DNA of 64,000 bases from Pseudoalteromonas sp. MSK9-3 (GCF_003590335.1 NZ_MIET01000022.1:1-64000); one strand, 5' to 3'; positions 1 to 11,200 are shown, numbered from the stretch's first letter. The notes: a model not told the origin generated them from the sequence alone. Numbers and translations: made by a program.

Positions 1-1
1 G

Positions 2-148
2 ACAGCGATGTATCGTTTTAAACAATTAATGGGTGATAAGCTAAAAAGTCGTCAATTCAATAGTCAGCATACAGAAACGATGATTAAAGTGAAGGCAATA
101 AATAAAATGACTGGGCTAGGTATGCCCAAATATCAGCAACAGAGTTAA
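2..148 (+). pseudogene. IS5-family transposase, C-terminal 48 codons only
   Basis: The frame starting at base 2 is open from the window edge to a TAA stop. It reads like the end of an IS5-family DDE transposase: a conserved RFKQLMGDKL stretch, then an NKMTGLGMP ending. The rest lies outside the window, so I cannot say whether the element is intact. It marks the downstream border of the eCIS operon, which runs towards it from the other strand. Confidence 0.7.
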
Positions 149-374
149 AACTGAGAAGTTGATTAGGAGTTAGCTATTTGATCAACAAGGCCAATAGAAA
201 ATGTTTTTAAAACAAACTTAACTACAATCCAATGATGATATTTTGCTCAATATCAAGGCACTTTTATGCAGTATTAGCGGGCTATTACAAATGAATGTAA
301 CGCCGAGAGTGTGAAAAATAGCTTTATTGAGCAAATTCGCTTATCCAGAGCTGAGGTTAAATAGCGATTAAAAA
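149..374. other. Non-coding border, probable IS5 end
   Basis: No gene is seen. The stretch near 330-360 resembles the terminal sequence of an IS5-type element, but the matching left end is outside the window, so this cannot be confirmed. Confidence 0.3.
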
Positions 375-848
375 CTAATGGCGTATAGTCAAAGTACTAT
401 GGTTAAGTAAGTAGCTTGGAATAGGAATTGTCGCTGTGGCGCTATCATTACCAGTGTCTAAATAAACAACACTCCAACACAACCACTCTTTCAATATTGA
501 AGACATACAATCATTTAATATGTATAAAGTTTGATGACACACAACACCACTGCAGGGTAATGAAAATGTATTTTGTAACTTTATTAATATCTCTTCTAAG
601 TAGCCTTTAACTGATGCTTTAAATAATAAATCAGCAACAAACTGAATCTTAATCAACTCTCCTTTAAGCTGTTTCCAAACCTCTATACAATATTGCTGAC
701 GAAATAAGACCAATAACTCATCAGGCTCAAATCCCATACTTATCAACGTTTTCCAGCAACCTAGTGAGTTTATATCGACATTAAAAATGTCGACCTCTGT
801 CTGTGGAGCACGAAAGACATGATCAAAAGTAGTTTTATAATCAGCCAT
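375..848 (-). CDS. eCIS satellite protein B2 (unknown function)
   Basis: A protein of 157 residues of no family I recognise. I chose the ATG at 848 (MADYKTTF) because AGGGTG lies a few bases upstream, rather than the more distal ATG at 869. It is the last gene of eCIS arm 2. A second, broken copy (3577-3786) sits at the matching position before the second tape-measure gene. The shared pattern is an M-A-x-Y start, then a CW pair near residue 31, then LLFxQQxCxExW. The repeated linkage to the tape-measure gene suggests a tape-measure partner or chaperone; that is inference. Confidence 0.6.
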   Translation of the reverse strand: MADYKTTFDHVFRAPQTEVDIFNVDINSLGCWKTLISMGFEPDELLVLFRQQYCIEVWKQLKGELIKIQFVADLLFKASVKGYLEEILIKLQNTFSLPCSGVVCHQTLYILNDCMSSILKEWLCWSVVYLDTGNDSATATIPIPSYLLNHSTLTIRH

Positions 849-936
849 AATCACCCTAGTGTGTTTCAATCATATCTAATGACGGCGCCACATAGATTTT
901 GTGAATAGAAGATCTTTGGGCTGATAACTTAATGGT

Positions 937-1542
937 TTATGCCGTCAGTTTTCCTCTCACCTGTAAGAAAACCAAATTAATAAAATCGGAAATAATACTC
1001 TGTGACTCACTGCTGTATGTATTACACGGCGGGTGATGAGGGTGCTCAGAGTCATAATGCCAATGAGGAGCTTGGGAATAATATCGACCACTTTCATCAT
1101 AGAAATACAAAACCTGTACTTCACTTGAAGCTAACGCTGTAATATAACGCGCACTAATATAGTGTGAATGCTCACTAATAAAAAATAACAGGCGATTAGT
1201 CTCACTATTTTGGCTAGAGAGCACAGCATCACTACTATGTGAACCTGAAAACGACAATGTAACCTGGGTAATCGCATCTAATACAGAGTCGTCACCTTGC
1301 TGTATCGCCTTTCTTTTTATGACAATATCTGCACCGTAGCCATGTTCTGCCAGTAATGTTTTTGCCTGTTCAAGCTGGGGCAAAACATAACTTAAGAATT
1401 GACCGTTTAACACAGAGTGCCATTGGATGGTATCGGTAGAGTCTTGATCATGAGATTTTTGCTGAGCTGTTACATATTGCTCATAACGCGTCTGATGTTC
1501 ATCAATCAACTTATATAGGGGGGTTGTGTGAACTAGTGACAT
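937..1542 (-). CDS. eCIS satellite protein A2 (unknown function)
   Basis: A soluble protein of 201 residues with no recognised domain. The ATG at 1542 has a strong GGAGG eight bases upstream, so the longer reading from 1629 is unlikely. The middle contains LAEHGYGADIVIKRK followed by a beta-rich VTLSFSGS segment, and the C-terminal third is rich in His and Tyr. It is paralogous to the broken gene at 3811-4416 (LANHGYGCEIEIK, VTFIFSGD). Both copies directly follow a tape-measure-family gene, so it is part of the duplicated eCIS 3' module. Confidence 0.65.
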   Translation of the reverse strand: MSLVHTTPLYKLIDEHQTRYEQYVTAQQKSHDQDSTDTIQWHSVLNGQFLSYVLPQLEQAKTLLAEHGYGADIVIKRKAIQQGDDSVLDAITQVTLSFSGSHSSDAVLSSQNSETNRLLFFISEHSHYISARYITALASSEVQVLYFYDESGRYYSQAPHWHYDSEHPHHPPCNTYSSESQSIISDFINLVFLQVRGKLTA

Positions 1543-1789
1543 AATTGTCCTCCGAAAAAATATGAACGTTAAACTTAGTAAGGTATTGGGGAAGTCCGGT
1601 TGTATGGGGGTATTCTCAGGTATCACCATGAGAGCTTTATAGACTCAATATGTTAAATATCGAGTACATTTAGAAGGCACTTTTCTCGCTCTATCATTAT
1701 GATTTTTATAGAACATTATGAATCGGTTAGGAGAGTAACTTTTCAGCCACTCTCCCTTATCTGTATCAAGAAAAAAAGGTCCGAAGTAC

Positions 1790-3580
1790 CTAAAAACCTC
1801 GGTGCCACTTAACATCAATAAGTAAGCTGGATAACCAAGGTAATTGGATCAGACCCAGGCCCCAAGGCATACGCATGATCAATATATCCTGCGGTTTGTC
1901 TTCAACCTCAATCTTCACACCCGTCTCAGTAAGGCACACTTCCCCTTCGCGCTGTAAGAAAAGCGCAGTAAAAGATGCTACTGACATATCTTGCAAAGCC
2001 GTCCAACGCGCAATCGCCGCATTGAGCATATGCTCAATAACTGCGCACTCATGGTCTTCTAACACAGTAGGTTCATCTATAACAATATCAGCAGGCAGTC
2101 CCAACAAAGCATTAATGGTGTATGTTGCGTGAAGGTGAGGATCTACTTTTGCAATGTAACACAGTACGCTGTGCGCTTTTGCCAAGGCTTGTTCACTCGT
2201 AAACTGTACATCTTCATTTTCTTCTACCACGGCTAACAAAGACAGTTTACTGAATAGTTGTGAAAAGAACGGCCAAAGTAGCACCACACCTGCATCTGCA
2301 CTTATTAACGCCTCATTTTTTACAACGCTGCGTTCTATCCTCTTCGCTGCTTGTCGATTCTTTACCAAGAGTTGCGGGAGGCCCAAAGAAGATAAGTGCA
2401 CTGCGTGTTTCATCTTTTGCCGCCGCATATTTTTTTGAATCTCGGTTGTTGCATGTCGTAGCTTTGCGAGCGCACCTGTACAAAAATCATGGGTGGTTGC
2501 CCTAGTGTCTGACGGCCCTAACTTCTCATCACTCTCGGGGCGAATATGCGCACTGATCTCATCATGTAACACAAGCAACTGTGCTAAGCGTTGTTGCACA
2601 TCGCTCAATGAAGATCCATTGGTCAATGAATTCACCTCACAACACACTTGCTCCAGCAATCTGGTAAACCCATGATATAGCTTTGATTGAGAAAAGTTAT
2701 GTGAAGCGTTATTTTGCTCAACGCGCCCTAATACAGCCACGGCGTCACGCTCAGTTTCATCTTGCTCAACATGCTGATTGGGCGCTAATAACAACTCATT
2801 AGATACCTCTGTATCTTTATGATCAGTGAAAGATCCCAGCGTGTCACAGCACCACTCGAGTAACGGTAATTGCCAATAATCAACGCGTTGTAGGTCTAAC
2901 TTTATGACTGAGTTATGCTTATCAAGCTCAGCTTTAATTGCATTAACTTTTGCCATCGACCGAGCCATCGCATCTAACACCGCGGTCACTTTAATCTGTT
3001 GCTGACCCAAAGAATAATAACTTAACAACCAGGTGTTGAATTCGATGAGTCGCTCATAAACTTGATGCAGTGACAGATGAGCAACATCGGCCCTCTGGCT
3101 AAATACATGCAAATAAGAGTGCATTCTTATCACAAAGTAGCGCGTATCGCTGTGTGTCATATTGTCAGAACTAAGCTCACTCAGCGAAGTAAGTAGATCA
3201 GAGAGTTCAGCAGAAAAGCGACCCCATTCGTCTTGTAGCTTCTGCGCTTGCTGTTTTTCAAAACACGCTGCTATCTCCGAACTTTCTAAGCCAATAGGTC
3301 GAGACTTTAGATAAGAAATTGCCGTCATTAACTCATCGAGGGGTGGCTGACTTTGAACCGTTTCTATAGGCAGCGTTGTTAAGTACGCGTCTAATCCATT
3401 TGTGTCGTTAACGAGCCTAAATAACTGAATGCGCAACCATTGCGCCGCTGTAAATTGGGATTCAAAATACTTCAATAATAAGGTCATATCACGCTGACGT
3501 AAGGTGCCAAGTAGGAGGCTGTTTGTTATGCCCCCTGCGCGCTCTTGCGATAAATCCACAGCAGTGATCAGTTTTGTCAT
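1790..3580 (-). CDS. Contractile injection system tape-measure family protein, short paralogue
   Basis: A protein of 596 residues. The C-terminal ~190 residues carry the signature of the Afp14-like CIS_TMP family: a VVLLWPFFSQLFSKL segment, an LCYIAKVDP helix, NALLGLP, and a final MPWGLGLIQLPWL that runs to a basic WHRGF end. The family is linked to tube length control or assembly in Afp-type particles. It lacks the usual N-terminal region of the longer paralogue at 4426-8262. I chose the ATG at 3580 because it overlaps the stop of the preceding frame as ATGA, a normal translational coupling; the longer 3616 start would run into that gene. Confidence 0.8.
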   Translation of the reverse strand: MTKLITAVDLSQERAGGITNSLLLGTLRQRDMTLLLKYFESQFTAAQWLRIQLFRLVNDTNGLDAYLTTLPIETVQSQPPLDELMTAISYLKSRPIGLESSEIAACFEKQQAQKLQDEWGRFSAELSDLLTSLSELSSDNMTHSDTRYFVIRMHSYLHVFSQRADVAHLSLHQVYERLIEFNTWLLSYYSLGQQQIKVTAVLDAMARSMAKVNAIKAELDKHNSVIKLDLQRVDYWQLPLLEWCCDTLGSFTDHKDTEVSNELLLAPNQHVEQDETERDAVAVLGRVEQNNASHNFSQSKLYHGFTRLLEQVCCEVNSLTNGSSLSDVQQRLAQLLVLHDEISAHIRPESDEKLGPSDTRATTHDFCTGALAKLRHATTEIQKNMRRQKMKHAVHLSSLGLPQLLVKNRQAAKRIERSVVKNEALISADAGVVLLWPFFSQLFSKLSLLAVVEENEDVQFTSEQALAKAHSVLCYIAKVDPHLHATYTINALLGLPADIVIDEPTVLEDHECAVIEHMLNAAIARWTALQDMSVASFTALFLQREGEVCLTETGVKIEVEDKPQDILIMRMPWGLGLIQLPWLSSLLIDVKWHRGF

Positions 3581-3786
3581 TGGATGTAAGCCAACCTCAA
3601 CTGTTGTTGCTGCCAAATTTCATCACAGCATTGCTGTTTAAAAAGAAGGTACAACTCATATTAAGAAAAGCTTGCCCCTTGCATGGTTTGCCAGCAATCT
3701 AACTGATCAAGTACAACACAATAAACATCGGCCTTTTGACCACTGAGGGTCATTACTCTTCTAAACGCTTGCGCATAACTTGCCAT
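3577..3786 (-). pseudogene. Broken copy of satellite gene B (B1)
   Basis: This is a short frame that starts at MASYAQAF behind a GAGG ribosome site. It stops at an in-frame TAA (3661-3663) and continues in the same frame as YELYLLFKQQCCDEIW until a TGA that overlaps the next gene's ATG. It aligns with gene B2 (375-848): CW near residue 31, then LLF-QQ-C-E-W, with the stop codon falling at a Pro position. Only about 70 codons remain of about 157. A nonsense mutation plus 3' truncation is the simplest reading. Confidence 0.65.
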
Positions 3787-3810
3787 CATCTACCTCATTT
3801 AGGACTTTTT

Positions 3811-4416
3811 TTAAATGACGCAATAAACGCCGATAGGTGATTTTAAATGCGGCTTAAATTGGCTCTTTTTTGAATGAAGGTCAGCGTCGTAAAATCGATA
3901 ATAACCGACAGAGTGAACATGACCACCATGGTTGCAGTGAGTGTGTGTCGTTGGCACCGTATGAGTCGGTGGTAAATAGGTTCCCCCTTCACCGCTCAAA
4001 TACCTGACTGCTCAGTTGCAAGGCGCGATAACGACATGCAATATGATTACTCCCCGTTTGAGTAAAAACACCAGTTGACTATCATCTTGAGTGGCAGTTG
4101 CATCGCCTAGCAGATCACCACTAAAAATAAATGTCACTTCGTTAATCACTTCAACCAGACTGTTTTCATGCTCCAGTTGCTCAGTTTTTATCTCTATTTC
4201 ACAACCATATCCATGATTGGCCAATTCACTCTTGAGGGTATTCAACCCCGCCAACACATGCTGGGAGAACTGCTGATGTAAATGAGTTTTTCGCTGATAC
4301 TCGCTGTGCATTCGCGTATTTTGAGCGTGCGTTCTTGCCTGTTCATAAAGTTGCGCTCTGTGTTGATACTCAAGGATCAACTCGTGGGCGCTTGGTTGTA
4401 TGTATGCATAAATCAT
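3811..4416 (-). pseudogene. Frameshifted copy of satellite gene A (A1)
   Basis: The first frame (4416 to 4012, 134 codons) matches A2 up to a run of five T's near 4060-4070. After it the match continues in a second frame (TQTGSNHIACRY against ISEHSHYISARY in A2). Near 4005 it shifts again into the third frame, which runs on to 3811 (a His/Tyr-rich tail like that of A2). Two single-base shifts therefore turn a gene of about 200 codons into pieces. Loss of one T from a T6 run would explain the first. A sequencing error in the homopolymer cannot be excluded, but two shifts, plus the broken neighbour B1, point to real decay. Confidence 0.65.
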
Positions 4417-4425
4417 CCTCTGTAT

Positions 4426-7400
4426 TTAAAAACCATATTTCCACTCAATGTGTAATAGCGCTTTACCAAGCCAAGGCAATTGCACCATGCCAAGCCCCCA
4501 AGGCAACTTCGACATCAAAACGTCTTGCGGCATCGTTACGGCACAAATATGACAGCCCGTATCGGTGTTCTCCACCGTCCCTTCGCGTGCGATAAACATC
4601 CGTATTAACTCCTCTTTTGGCATGCCTTTAAGCACCTCCCAACGACTGACAAGTGCGTTGAGCATGGCATCAATCGCGTTCATGGCCGCATCATCAAGTT
4701 CAATGGCCTGTTCTGGCTGCTGATATAAAGGCAACCCCAGTAATGCATTTACGGTCAAACTCACTTCTATCAATGGGTCAATGTTAGCGATGTAGCATAG
4801 GGCGGCATGCGCTTGCATCTGCGCTTCGTTATTCACAAACTGCCCAGCCAGTTCATGCTCACTAGGATGCAACAACTGTAATTTCGAAAATAAAGTGGGT
4901 AAAAAAGGCCATAAGATGACTAAACCAATATCAAATGTGAGCGGCTCGTCATCTTGATGCGGTGTTTGTTGCAACTGATTTAGCTCGTATTGCGTTTGCT
5001 TCATTGCCAATCGCGCAGCATGAAGGTCTGCCTTCATCCGAGTCGTATTACGCCGCTTTTGAAGTCGTTTTTTAGCCTCCCTGACTACCCACTCAAAGCG
5101 CTGTGATGAACCCGGCGTTACACCCACATGCGCTGTTAGCTCTTCCAGTAGTTGCTGTGCTTGATCGTGTGATTCAACCTGCGTTAATGCATTCAAGTAC
5201 GCCACAGGAGCTTTGGCACGATAAGGTTTCCCCTCTAGCATCACCGAGTCTATTGCACGGCTATCATTTTTAGGTGTCTTTTGTGTGCGTCGCTCATCGT
5301 CATAACCATTAACGTGCTCATGCAATAATGTCTTCTGATGCTCTGCCTTAGTGCCTTCTCTGAGTTGCGGGTTATCGCGAGATTGGCTACATTCATCGGT
5401 TGCTGTGTACTTATCACTAGCCTGCTCTGACATGGCGGGCTCTACAGTTCCTTGGTGCCGTGCCACTTCAGCGTTACTCAGCGTTTGGCTGTCAGTTTTG
5501 TCACTCTGCCATAAAGGCAGTGTCTGCGAACTAGCATCATCAATTTGTGACTTGGTCTGGGCACTCATGCGGCTATGCTTCAACACATCATTATAAACGC
5601 CTTCACTTGATGATGAGGCCGTGCTCTGGTGCTTGCTAACCTCAGCATGATGATAGCCAGGTTCATTACCGCTAGGCATATCACGATGTGCACCAAACCA
5701 CGTTTTATAACTGGTTTCGTCAAGTTGTTCACACACAAAATCAATCACAGGTGCATACCATGTATCTGGATCAACATTTGCCGAATGAATCAAGGGGATC
5801 TGTGCTTTTATCTCTTGCTCTAACATCCGCAACGATTTGAGGTGTGCAAGTATCACGCTGCGCACCTTTTTAGCATCAGGATTCACCTGTGCGGGTTGCT
5901 CCTCGTTCGCGATAAGCGCAATTTCTTTAATCAGCCAAGTTTTCTGTGATGAGATTAATGCCATCACACGTGCTACTGACAAAGGGCAAGCACGCAGCTG
6001 TGTTTCAAGCAGATTTGCCATTTTTCGCACGCGGGTGACGCCATGCCAAAGTACAGATTGCATTAATGGCGCTTGCTGTTGTGATAAGCCATTGTGCACT
6101 GCAATTGTTAAATAATTAGCCTGCAATGGCATTAGCATGCCTTGTTGATAAGCATGTATAAGCTTATCTAACTGAGCTTTGAGCTGCTGATACATCTTGC
6201 AAAACTGCTCACTCAGCTTACTTTCAATATCCCCAAGCTGAAGTTTCGCGTGCTGTATCGTGTTTGTATTTGCTTTTTCATTCTGTCGTGACTGAGTCGC
6301 TTGCGTGCTTGGTGTTAATTCAGCCAACAATTTATCAAGCACAGCCAACAGCTCATTGAAGCTGCTGCTGGTTTGAAGTAGCCCCCATACACTCGAATGG
6401 ACATGGATCGGCAAGCTTTTCAACAATGCATTAATTGCCTGATGCATACTCGTTAATTGAGCGCGATCCAGATACACCTCGCTCATTACATGGTTATGTT
6501 CTTGTGCTGATATGTAAGATAGTTTGACCGTCGGTGATGCCGCTTGCTCCCCTTTGCGGGTAGCAACACGCTGCGGCCACACATGGTCGTTGTCGTCGCT
6601 GAAGTGACTTGCCGACAAAGCCGCACTCGATAACTGTTTTAGCCACGCTTTGACTGCTTGAAGGGTTGCAATCAGCGGTTTTCTCGCCTCATCAGTTTGC
6701 TCTATCAGCAGCGATTGCCCTTGCATCTGATGCCGATACTGTTCGCTCCATTGCGCTATATTATCTAACCAAACTCGTTGTGCTTTGGCTCTCTCCGCCC
6801 TCCCAAGCTCCCACAAAACCGGTCGAATGAGCAACTCTGCAGGGGTATCTGGCAAGCTGCTCAATAAGCTGTAAAGCTGTTGTAAGCGTTTTTTCTCATA
6901 TAAGTTAGGACGCGCTACAGCCACTTCTTGGCGCTCTTCTTGGCGCAGTAATGCTGCAATGCGTTGCACATGTGCTAAATGCGCTTCAGAGGTCCCTCTA
7001 ATAGGCTTCTCAAGGCTCTTCACAGAGGTCAACGACCTTAACAAAGTCGTTAATTTCGCTCCCAAACGGCTTTCACTCACGCGTATCATCTGTATGTCAA
7101 ACAACGCCTTGAGCCAAGCTTTTGGAAGCAGCTCAGCATTAAGTAACTGCGCTAAATGTGCCTGTAATGTTGCTAGCAACTGATATCGTGCGTGATCAAA
7201 GCTTGCTACATATAACGCTTTATCTATATTTTGATTAGATAAAGCCGCTTTATTGGACTGAGGTTGCCATCCTGCTTCTTTCACTCCCACCAACTCAATT
7301 GCCATATCATGGGCTTTCGCTGCTTGCGTCACAAGGCGCTCTAATCCCAGTAAACTGCGCTGGTCATGAGCCTGATGTTGACTCTGTATCGCACACCAAA

Positions 7401-8262
7401 CCCCAATAGCTTGCACTTGTTTTGCGCTTTGCATCGCGAGACACGCCTGCTTCAGTAGCCTTTCTTGAAAAGCATGACTGGCAACAAACCGTTCATGCAA
7501 CGCAAGCAACACCTCATTACGCTGCACACGTTGTGCTGTGTTCGGCACCAACTCAAAACTCTGCTCCACATGCGTAATAAATGCCGTCAATTGCATCAAT
7601 GAAAGCTTGCTGAGCAACGACTGTAAGCGCCCTAATTTCTCACTAGAAAATAACGGTGCTAACACAATCAATAACCCAGCTCTATCTTCATTCAGTACAC
7701 GCAGTAAATGCGCCCGATAGGTTGGCCAGTTTGTCTTAATATGTAACTGCGCGAGCGAGTTACAAGGTGCATGTAACGCATCAATAATTTGACGTTTTAC
7801 ACTCAACTTCACGGAACTCTTATTCACCAAAGAAGCGGTCACCTCGCCCGTAAAAAAACGCAATAAGGCCAGTAAACTGGCATTCAACCTTGTGACCCTA
7901 AGCGAGTTAGGTTGAACCATTGACGATGATGGCTGCACCGTTTCATGAGTGACCTGCTGTGCTTTGGCTTGCTCAATAATACGGCGCTTGAGTTGTGGGA
8001 AAACATAACGCGTGAATGCGGCATAAGGGTCAACTTGCACATACGTCCAGTCTAGGTTTGCCAAGTCGATATCAATATCTGGCAGTTTAATCACCTCGTC
8101 GCCGAGTGAGAGTTCATCCAGTTCAGACCAATCCATTTGCGCCAGACCACGCATAAACCACTGCGAAAACTGGGCTTCCAAAGTATCCAGCCTGTTGCCT
8201 TCATTGAGTATCGACTGAGGGGCCTGTATGTCGGCCCCTATATGTTTAATAGACAGTTTCAT
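4426..8262 (-). CDS. Contractile injection system tape-measure family protein, long (Afp14-like)
   Basis: A protein of 1278 residues. The N-terminus (LPDIDIDLANLDW near residue 60, then a YVFPQLKRRI helix) and the C-terminus (LVILWPFLPTLFSKL, LCYIANIDP, VNALLGLP, LPWGLGMVQLPWL) both fit the CIS_TMP/Afp14 family. The long middle is helical and rich in Gln, Leu and Ala, with a charged, low-complexity, probably disordered stretch around residues 880-1000. I chose the ATG at 8262, which lies two bases after the stop of the fibre gene. It probably sets particle length or scaffolds tube assembly on the baseplate (known for the family, inferred here). Confidence 0.85.
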   Translation of the reverse strand: MKLSIKHIGADIQAPQSILNEGNRLDTLEAQFSQWFMRGLAQMDWSELDELSLGDEVIKLPDIDIDLANLDWTYVQVDPYAAFTRYVFPQLKRRIIEQAKAQQVTHETVQPSSSMVQPNSLRVTRLNASLLALLRFFTGEVTASLVNKSSVKLSVKRQIIDALHAPCNSLAQLHIKTNWPTYRAHLLRVLNEDRAGLLIVLAPLFSSEKLGRLQSLLSKLSLMQLTAFITHVEQSFELVPNTAQRVQRNEVLLALHERFVASHAFQERLLKQACLAMQSAKQVQAIGVWCAIQSQHQAHDQRSLLGLERLVTQAAKAHDMAIELVGVKEAGWQPQSNKAALSNQNIDKALYVASFDHARYQLLATLQAHLAQLLNAELLPKAWLKALFDIQMIRVSESRLGAKLTTLLRSLTSVKSLEKPIRGTSEAHLAHVQRIAALLRQEERQEVAVARPNLYEKKRLQQLYSLLSSLPDTPAELLIRPVLWELGRAERAKAQRVWLDNIAQWSEQYRHQMQGQSLLIEQTDEARKPLIATLQAVKAWLKQLSSAALSASHFSDDNDHVWPQRVATRKGEQAASPTVKLSYISAQEHNHVMSEVYLDRAQLTSMHQAINALLKSLPIHVHSSVWGLLQTSSSFNELLAVLDKLLAELTPSTQATQSRQNEKANTNTIQHAKLQLGDIESKLSEQFCKMYQQLKAQLDKLIHAYQQGMLMPLQANYLTIAVHNGLSQQQAPLMQSVLWHGVTRVRKMANLLETQLRACPLSVARVMALISSQKTWLIKEIALIANEEQPAQVNPDAKKVRSVILAHLKSLRMLEQEIKAQIPLIHSANVDPDTWYAPVIDFVCEQLDETSYKTWFGAHRDMPSGNEPGYHHAEVSKHQSTASSSSEGVYNDVLKHSRMSAQTKSQIDDASSQTLPLWQSDKTDSQTLSNAEVARHQGTVEPAMSEQASDKYTATDECSQSRDNPQLREGTKAEHQKTLLHEHVNGYDDERRTQKTPKNDSRAIDSVMLEGKPYRAKAPVAYLNALTQVESHDQAQQLLEELTAHVGVTPGSSQRFEWVVREAKKRLQKRRNTTRMKADLHAARLAMKQTQYELNQLQQTPHQDDEPLTFDIGLVILWPFLPTLFSKLQLLHPSEHELAGQFVNNEAQMQAHAALCYIANIDPLIEVSLTVNALLGLPLYQQPEQAIELDDAAMNAIDAMLNALVSRWEVLKGMPKEELIRMFIAREGTVENTDTGCHICAVTMPQDVLMSKLPWGLGMVQLPWLGKALLHIEWKYGF

Positions 8263-8264
8263 GA

Positions 8265-11200
8265 CTAAATGTGGTCGTTGCGCCAAGGCTTTGAGCCACA
8301 CATAACAGGGCCATCTAGGTACAGCGCGTGCCACCAATAGTCTTGATGTGTGCCATCATCATGCGCGGTATCACACCCGCCACTGAAGATGTGCTTACCA
8401 TCACCACTTTGTGCTTGATTCGCGCGCCAATAGCCTTGTGCCATCAAGTTTTTACACTTATAGGCCCCGCCGCCGTGCAACGTTGCGGTATTGTTCTGCG
8501 CCACAACCTGACAATCATTACAATAAGCCACCGCACCACCACTTTGTGCGCGACACATTGACACCTCAAGTATTGACCTTTTAAGACCAAATGCACCACC
8601 ACCTTGGCGTGATGAACTACAGTGTTTAATATGACGCGCTTCAACACCGCTGACCTCAGCTTCACCATAAATTGCACCACCATCACCATTCACATGATGA
8701 TTTTCAATTACACAGTTGAGTTTGGCGCTTTGTACATAACGTAAATGGAATGCCCCACCGTTTTCTTCAAATACACCGCCGTTGAGTAATGAGCCATCAA
8801 ACGTAAAACCGCGCATTTCAACACCGCTGATCAAGGCATCACTTTGACCATGAAGCAAGAATCGACAACCTGAATGCGCCTTAACAATCCGCGTTTCTCG
8901 CTCATTAAAGCCAATGATGCTGACATTTGAGCCAATTCGAACCTGCTGCTTTAATTTATAAGCACGATTCATCTGTGGGTGACAAGTATGTGGCAGTAAC
9001 AAAATAGTGATGTTAGAGAGTAATTCGCGTGCCATAACTTCATCAAACTCTTGCTGATTTTGAACCAACAACACTTTGTTATTTTCTGCTAATGTCCAAC
9101 AATGGGCATCAACATACGCTTTCACTGCCGCTTGTGTTGCCAGTAGGCTATCAGAGGCCGTTTCATCGCCTAAATTAACATCGGCTGAAATACCACTAAT
9201 TCGCTGCGTGTCACCGAGCTGCAAAGAAGCACTATCGAGCGCACCTGTCACAGAAAAATCACCTTGCGCAGCCGCCCCCTCACTCAATGTCAGTTGCTGG
9301 TCAACCACCAGAGCCTCACGCACACGCACACTGCCTGATACATCCAGTTTATGTTCTGGCATGTCTGTACCTAGGCCCACATCTCCGCTCGTATTGATAT
9401 GCAATGCTTGCCCGTTTTGCGTATTCACACTCAACGGTGCCATGTCTTTATCTGAACACACACGAATAATGTGATCATCCGTCTGGCCTGTAACCGTGAT
9501 TGATGCTGAGCGCATTTCGCCATCAGTGCGCAGTGCCGTTAAGCTGCTCAGTTCACCGTGTACCGTTACCGCATTTTTAAATGTTGCAGCCGGACTAACG
9601 CTCATCGTCGAGCCAGTTTCTAGCCCTTCAACAGTCAAGCCGCCTTGCAATGTGGTTTGTTTAGTAACCGCTAGCTCATCGCGTAATATCGCCTTTTTAT
9701 GCACTGATAGCTCATCATTAAGCCTTACCGAGCCTTGGAAGGTACTTTCAGTTTTCATTTCCACATGACGGTTAAATGTGGCTTGTCCATCAACCAATAG
9801 CGTATCTTTGAGGTGTACATCGTCATTAACCGTCAAGTCTGAGCGAAGCTCCACATCGCCAAAGATTTTTGCACCATCAAAACACTCAACGCGGCCAGAG
9901 CCTCGCAATGTGCCATTAAGCACAATATCGCCTTGAATGACCGCGTTGCCCGCAACATCCAAAGCCTCTCTTGGGCTATCAGTTTGTATACCCAAACGCC
10001 CTTCTTCAATGACCACCGGCTTTTCGCCCTGGTGATAAACGGCGAACGCTTTAGCAAAGTGATTTTGATCGATGGCGACTTGCGCCACACCCGCTGGCAT
10101 ACCCGCTGATTCATCATCTGCACCACTGTTAAATGGCAAACCAAAACGTGCCTCTCCAGCGGCTTCTGTATTACCATGCACATTAATGTTACTTCTAAAA
10201 CTTGCATACTCATCTACATGCAAACTTTCTTGCACTTCTAAACGCCCCTTGATTTCCACATCTTTTCTAAATTGGCTATCCTCTGCCACATCCAACATGA
10301 AATCAGGTCTATCAATACCAATACCTAAACGGCCATCATTGAACACCATGCCCACTTGGCCATTTTGACGTTCAATCAATAACCCTTGCTTGCCTTGTTC
10401 TTGAATGTGCACGCGGGCATTCGCAGGCAACTCTGATTGATTGAGTTTTAAATCGCCATTGATTGAAACATGACGGTCCATTAAGGTGTCACCTTGCACA
10501 TGCAATGCATTACCTTCTGCGGACTTCACAATCACTCGATTGTTGGCGGTCACTAAATCATCCGCTGTGAGCGTGTTTTTAATCGTAGTCGGGCATTCAA
10601 TCACCACGTCACGCTGATCCGCACGGCTGACATCGTTTTTCACATGCAGTCCATTGCACAGTTGTGTGTTTTCACTGACGGTTAATGTCCCTGACAACTT
10701 GCTGCTTCCCTCAACCTTAAGGGCATGCTTGGGGTCCTCCGCGGTATTTTGCGTCACACTGACAGTCAAGCCATTTTTAGCTGTAAGATGCTCATCAACC
10801 TGCGCCTCACCTTGCACATGCAATGCAATGCCTTCACCTAACAGTGTCAGGTTACCGTTGACCTGTGCTTGCCCTGTTAGTCCAAAATCCACCTCGTCTG
10901 TCGGCATTTGATTAATACCAAGTTGGCCCGTGATTTGGCTTTTTCCTGTCAGAGCGAACTGTGTACCATCAACTGGCCTTTGATTTATAGCAAGCTGACC
11001 TGCTGCGATATGCGTTTCACGTGTTTTTAACATGTCTTCTATTTTAAGTGCCGCGGGCTCAGCTAACTGCTTAATCAGCACCTGTGAATCTGCGGTGCTC
11101 AGCAAAGTCTCATCTGCCACTTTAATTTCGACGGTGCCATACGTGGTGCTATCACCCCAAATCGTTGCCCCGCCAAAGCTCTCAAATAAGGGAGTAGAGA

